Positions 60,313 through 64,000 of a stretch of 64,000 bases of DNA are shown piece by piece. The stretch is from Sistotremastrum niveocremeum HHB9708 (Eukaryota; Basidiomycota; Agaricomycetes; Sistotremastrales; Sistotremastraceae). A program made the position numbers and the translations under genes. Positions within the stretch are counted from its first letter, which is position 1. Each line of letters starts with the position of its first letter. The stretch lies in contig KV419407.1 of the NCBI GenBank assembly GCA_001630475.1, positions 558,001 to 622,000 on the forward strand, given 5' to 3'. The notes under the pieces are model-generated. The model was not told the DNA's origin. It did not search any database and worked only from the letters and a program-made list of their open reading frames with translations.

Positions 60313-61849
60313 TTAAGCGTTCGCGCTGGACAGTTTATCCAAAACTGTTGGCTTGTCAAAGTGCTTGCCCCGCAAGCTTTCCAGCCCTTCCCCAGCATAA
60401 GAAACAAGCGGAGATATCTCCACTTCGACACCGTCAGCCACAGTTGCCCCAGCTTGCTCAAGATATCGCCTTTGTTGAGCTAAAATATCTCTCCGGCTAG
60501 TTTGGGGATCATCAGACCCAGTACCAGGGGCATTCTTCAACGGACTAAACTCCTCCGTGCGTTCGACCTCCATTACTGTGAAGTCGTGTGTGAATGGGAA
60601 AACGTCAAATACGAATAACTCCAGTTTCATGCCGTTGGGTTTCGACGGCTTGGAATATTCTCCAGTTTTCAAGTCGACGAATGGAATCTTCTTACGCGCT
60701 ATGTGGAATGCCATCTTGTCCTCGAAAGACTCGATGGCTTTCAGAAACTTGGTAGTGTAGAAGTGGTTGACAATGTTGGCCGCCCGGAAAGCCAATTCTC
60801 CCGTTTTGGGGTCGCGGAGCTCGGCCTGCTCTTTTGAGATTTCGCTGTACTCGACAACGCTATATCGACCATCTCGGACTGCGACGACCCCAACAGATTC
60901 GGAGGGTATTGTCTTTCGAACCACCTTGGAGCCGCATTCTGCTTGTTTTTGGAGACAGCATCCCACGAATACGGGATCTGCAACTTTGACCAAGCAGTTG
61001 TCCACTCCGTAAGCGTGTACATATTGGATTCCGCGGCTTTCCATGTCCGAGAGCACAGTAGTCGACGAGTTGGATGAGGGAAGATGGAAGGGAGTTCGAA
61101 GAGCGTTGTACAATCCTCCATTTCCGTCGGGGGCAACTGCCACTCTTGAAGGTGCTTCCAAGAGCACTTTTCCGTCCATCGACAGACAAGGCAGTGTTCC
61201 TGGTTCATAAAGATGAGATGTCTCGGTGTAGCTCATCAAAGAAGTGGTCACCTTGTTCAAAGAATACAACATTATTGCGTTCCAGTCCAAAATATGCGTG
61301 CTCCTCAAAGAAAGCCTCCGTATTCGCTCGTGTTGGCCCGCTAGTCATTATGTACCAAGGAACCACAACAGAGGCGGGGCTTTTGCCCTTTGCCTGTGCA
61401 GCAACCTGTTGGATTCTGGCGATGCGCTCGGCTTGGATCTGAAACAGCGGTTTGTGGGATGGGAGACCAATGTCGTAGCACCCCTTCGGTGCAGAGCTGC
61501 CTAATCTTGTACCCTGGCCACCAGCCATGAGCAACACTCCGACCTTTCCATCCGCTATAGCCTCCAGACCAATCTCTCGCCACTGTGCTTCCTTCTGCGG
61601 CGCGCCCAGAATTGTTTCGAAAGACTCTTCTGGGAGAGGTTCGATGCCCTGGTGGATGGACTGATTGCTCTCTGCAGCATGCTTTTCGGACTGGATGGCG
61701 TTGGAATAAACGCGATTGACGCGCTCAATGTCGATGGAGCCGAGTTGTGAAACCAGAGATTTCTGATCGTCTTCTGAGAGCTGAGACCAAAAGTTGAAGA
61801 CGTGGCCCTGGCCTGCAGCCTCGTATTTCTGTCTGAGAGTCTCTGACAT
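60313..61849 (-). CDS. UAP1: UDP-N-acetylglucosamine pyrophosphorylase (UAP1/QRI1)
   Basis: This enzyme makes UDP-GlcNAc from GlcNAc-1-phosphate and UTP, the precursor of chitin, GPI anchors and N-glycans. The start at 61849 gives MSETLRQKYEAAGQGHVFNF. The uridyltransferase motif VGVLLMAGGQGTRLGSSAPK follows, then GCYDIGLPSHKPLFQIQAER, VPWYIMTSGPTRANTEAFFE and, after one intron, TLPCLSMDGKVLLEAPSRVA, VAPDGNGGLYNAL and GIQYVHAYGVDNCLVKVADP. The end includes KLELFVFDVFPFTHDFTVME and closes FDKPTVLDKLSSANA. The length is about 490-500 residues, typical, with only one clear intron. Confidence 0.96.
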
Positions 61850-62208
61850 GGTAGTGGGGTAGATGCTTGGTTCAGCACAAGGACAAGTGCATTTATAGTC
61901 GTCACATCTGATCTTCGCGCCTGAGGGTTGCTGCCGGCTTTAGCGGCACACAGCATTTCATCAACCGCGGATTTTTGCGTTTCGAACGTGTAATGTGGCA
62001 GTACACGAATATCTTAGCATTTTTTTGATTCTCAGGACATGATGCACCTCCAGGGTAATATCAATATTGATAAAGCAGAGAAAGTCATTATAATATACAA
62101 TGGTCGAGAGGGCAAATGTGTGTAGTAGACGCTCGACCCGGGCTTCATACGTCATACAACGCTGAACACGTCTAATGCGAAACCGGTGAAACGAAAGCTG
62201 GTAGCAAC
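61850..62208. other. Intergenic region, UAP1 promoter / GH5_9 3' flank
   Basis: These 359 bp lie between two genes on the minus strand. I see no gene or repeat. Confidence 0.5.
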
Positions 62209-63980
<1,772 letters not shown>

Positions 63981-64000
63981 GGGTGGGGTGGGGAGGAGAA

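Overview
The window is nuclear DNA of a filamentous basidiomycete, most likely an agaricomycete mushroom-forming fungus. The genes are dense, sit on both strands, and are cut by many short introns of about 45-60 nt with GT-AG ends. The content is eukaryotic throughout: ISWI, CCT, Gα, a tRNA-Cys with U73, and fungal families such as Mrp51, Cbp3, the Brh2-type BRCA2 and the GH128 and GH5_9 glucanases. There is no sign of prokaryotic sequence, a secondary-metabolite cluster, a CRISPR array or a virus-like element.

Layout, left to right. 0-7 kb: alkaline ceramidase (minus, runs off the left edge), UBA3 (NEDD8 E1), DUS2 and an MFS sugar transporter. 7-16 kb: the ISWI remodeller (minus), a 794-bp non-autonomous hAT-type transposon with 8-bp target duplication, mitoribosomal Mrp51 (minus), and a second small inverted-repeat element. 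15-26 kb: TEL2, CCT3 (both minus), ATG101 (plus), the cohesin loader MAU2 and a dienelactone hydrolase (both minus). 26-33 kb: the ubiquilin Dsk2 (plus), DUS1 (minus), the BuGZ zinc-finger protein (plus) and a MOB4/phocein protein with a very long acidic tail (plus). 33-39 kb: a PRXL2-type thioredoxin-fold protein, a divergent Gα and a tetraspanin (all minus). 39-46 kb: CBP3 (plus), HEM13 (minus), SNU13 (plus), two orphan genes and a membrane-protein fragment. 46-54 kb: GH128 glucanase and a 2OG-Fe(II) oxygenase (plus), then a BRCA2/Brh2 homologue (minus) and a 1.3-kb gene-poor gap. 54-64 kb: MPP alpha (minus), a BAH-PHD protein (plus), tRNA-Cys (minus), a taxilin-like gene with an embedded SUMO-like domain (plus), UAP1 (minus) and a GH5_9 exo-glucanase (minus).

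Most genes are single-copy housekeeping genes and do not form one pathway. Some loose themes recur: genome maintenance and chromatin (ISWI, TEL2, MAU2, BRCA2, BuGZ, BAH-PHD), ubiquitin-like systems (UBA3, Dsk2, the SUMO-like domain), tRNA dihydrouridylation (DUS1, DUS2), mitochondrial biogenesis (Mrp51, Cbp3, MPP alpha) and cell-wall glucan and chitin metabolism (GH128, GH5_9, UAP1).

The points most worth a second look are the SUMO-like fold inside a taxilin coiled coil, a Gα whose DVGGQ motif reads DVGGA and whose helical domain is enlarged, two predicted 9-nt microexons, a PHD finger split by about 110 residues, and the hAT-type element with regularly spaced subterminal motifs. All exon joins were made by eye from splice signals and family similarity. 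Gene outer limits are firmer than internal junctions.
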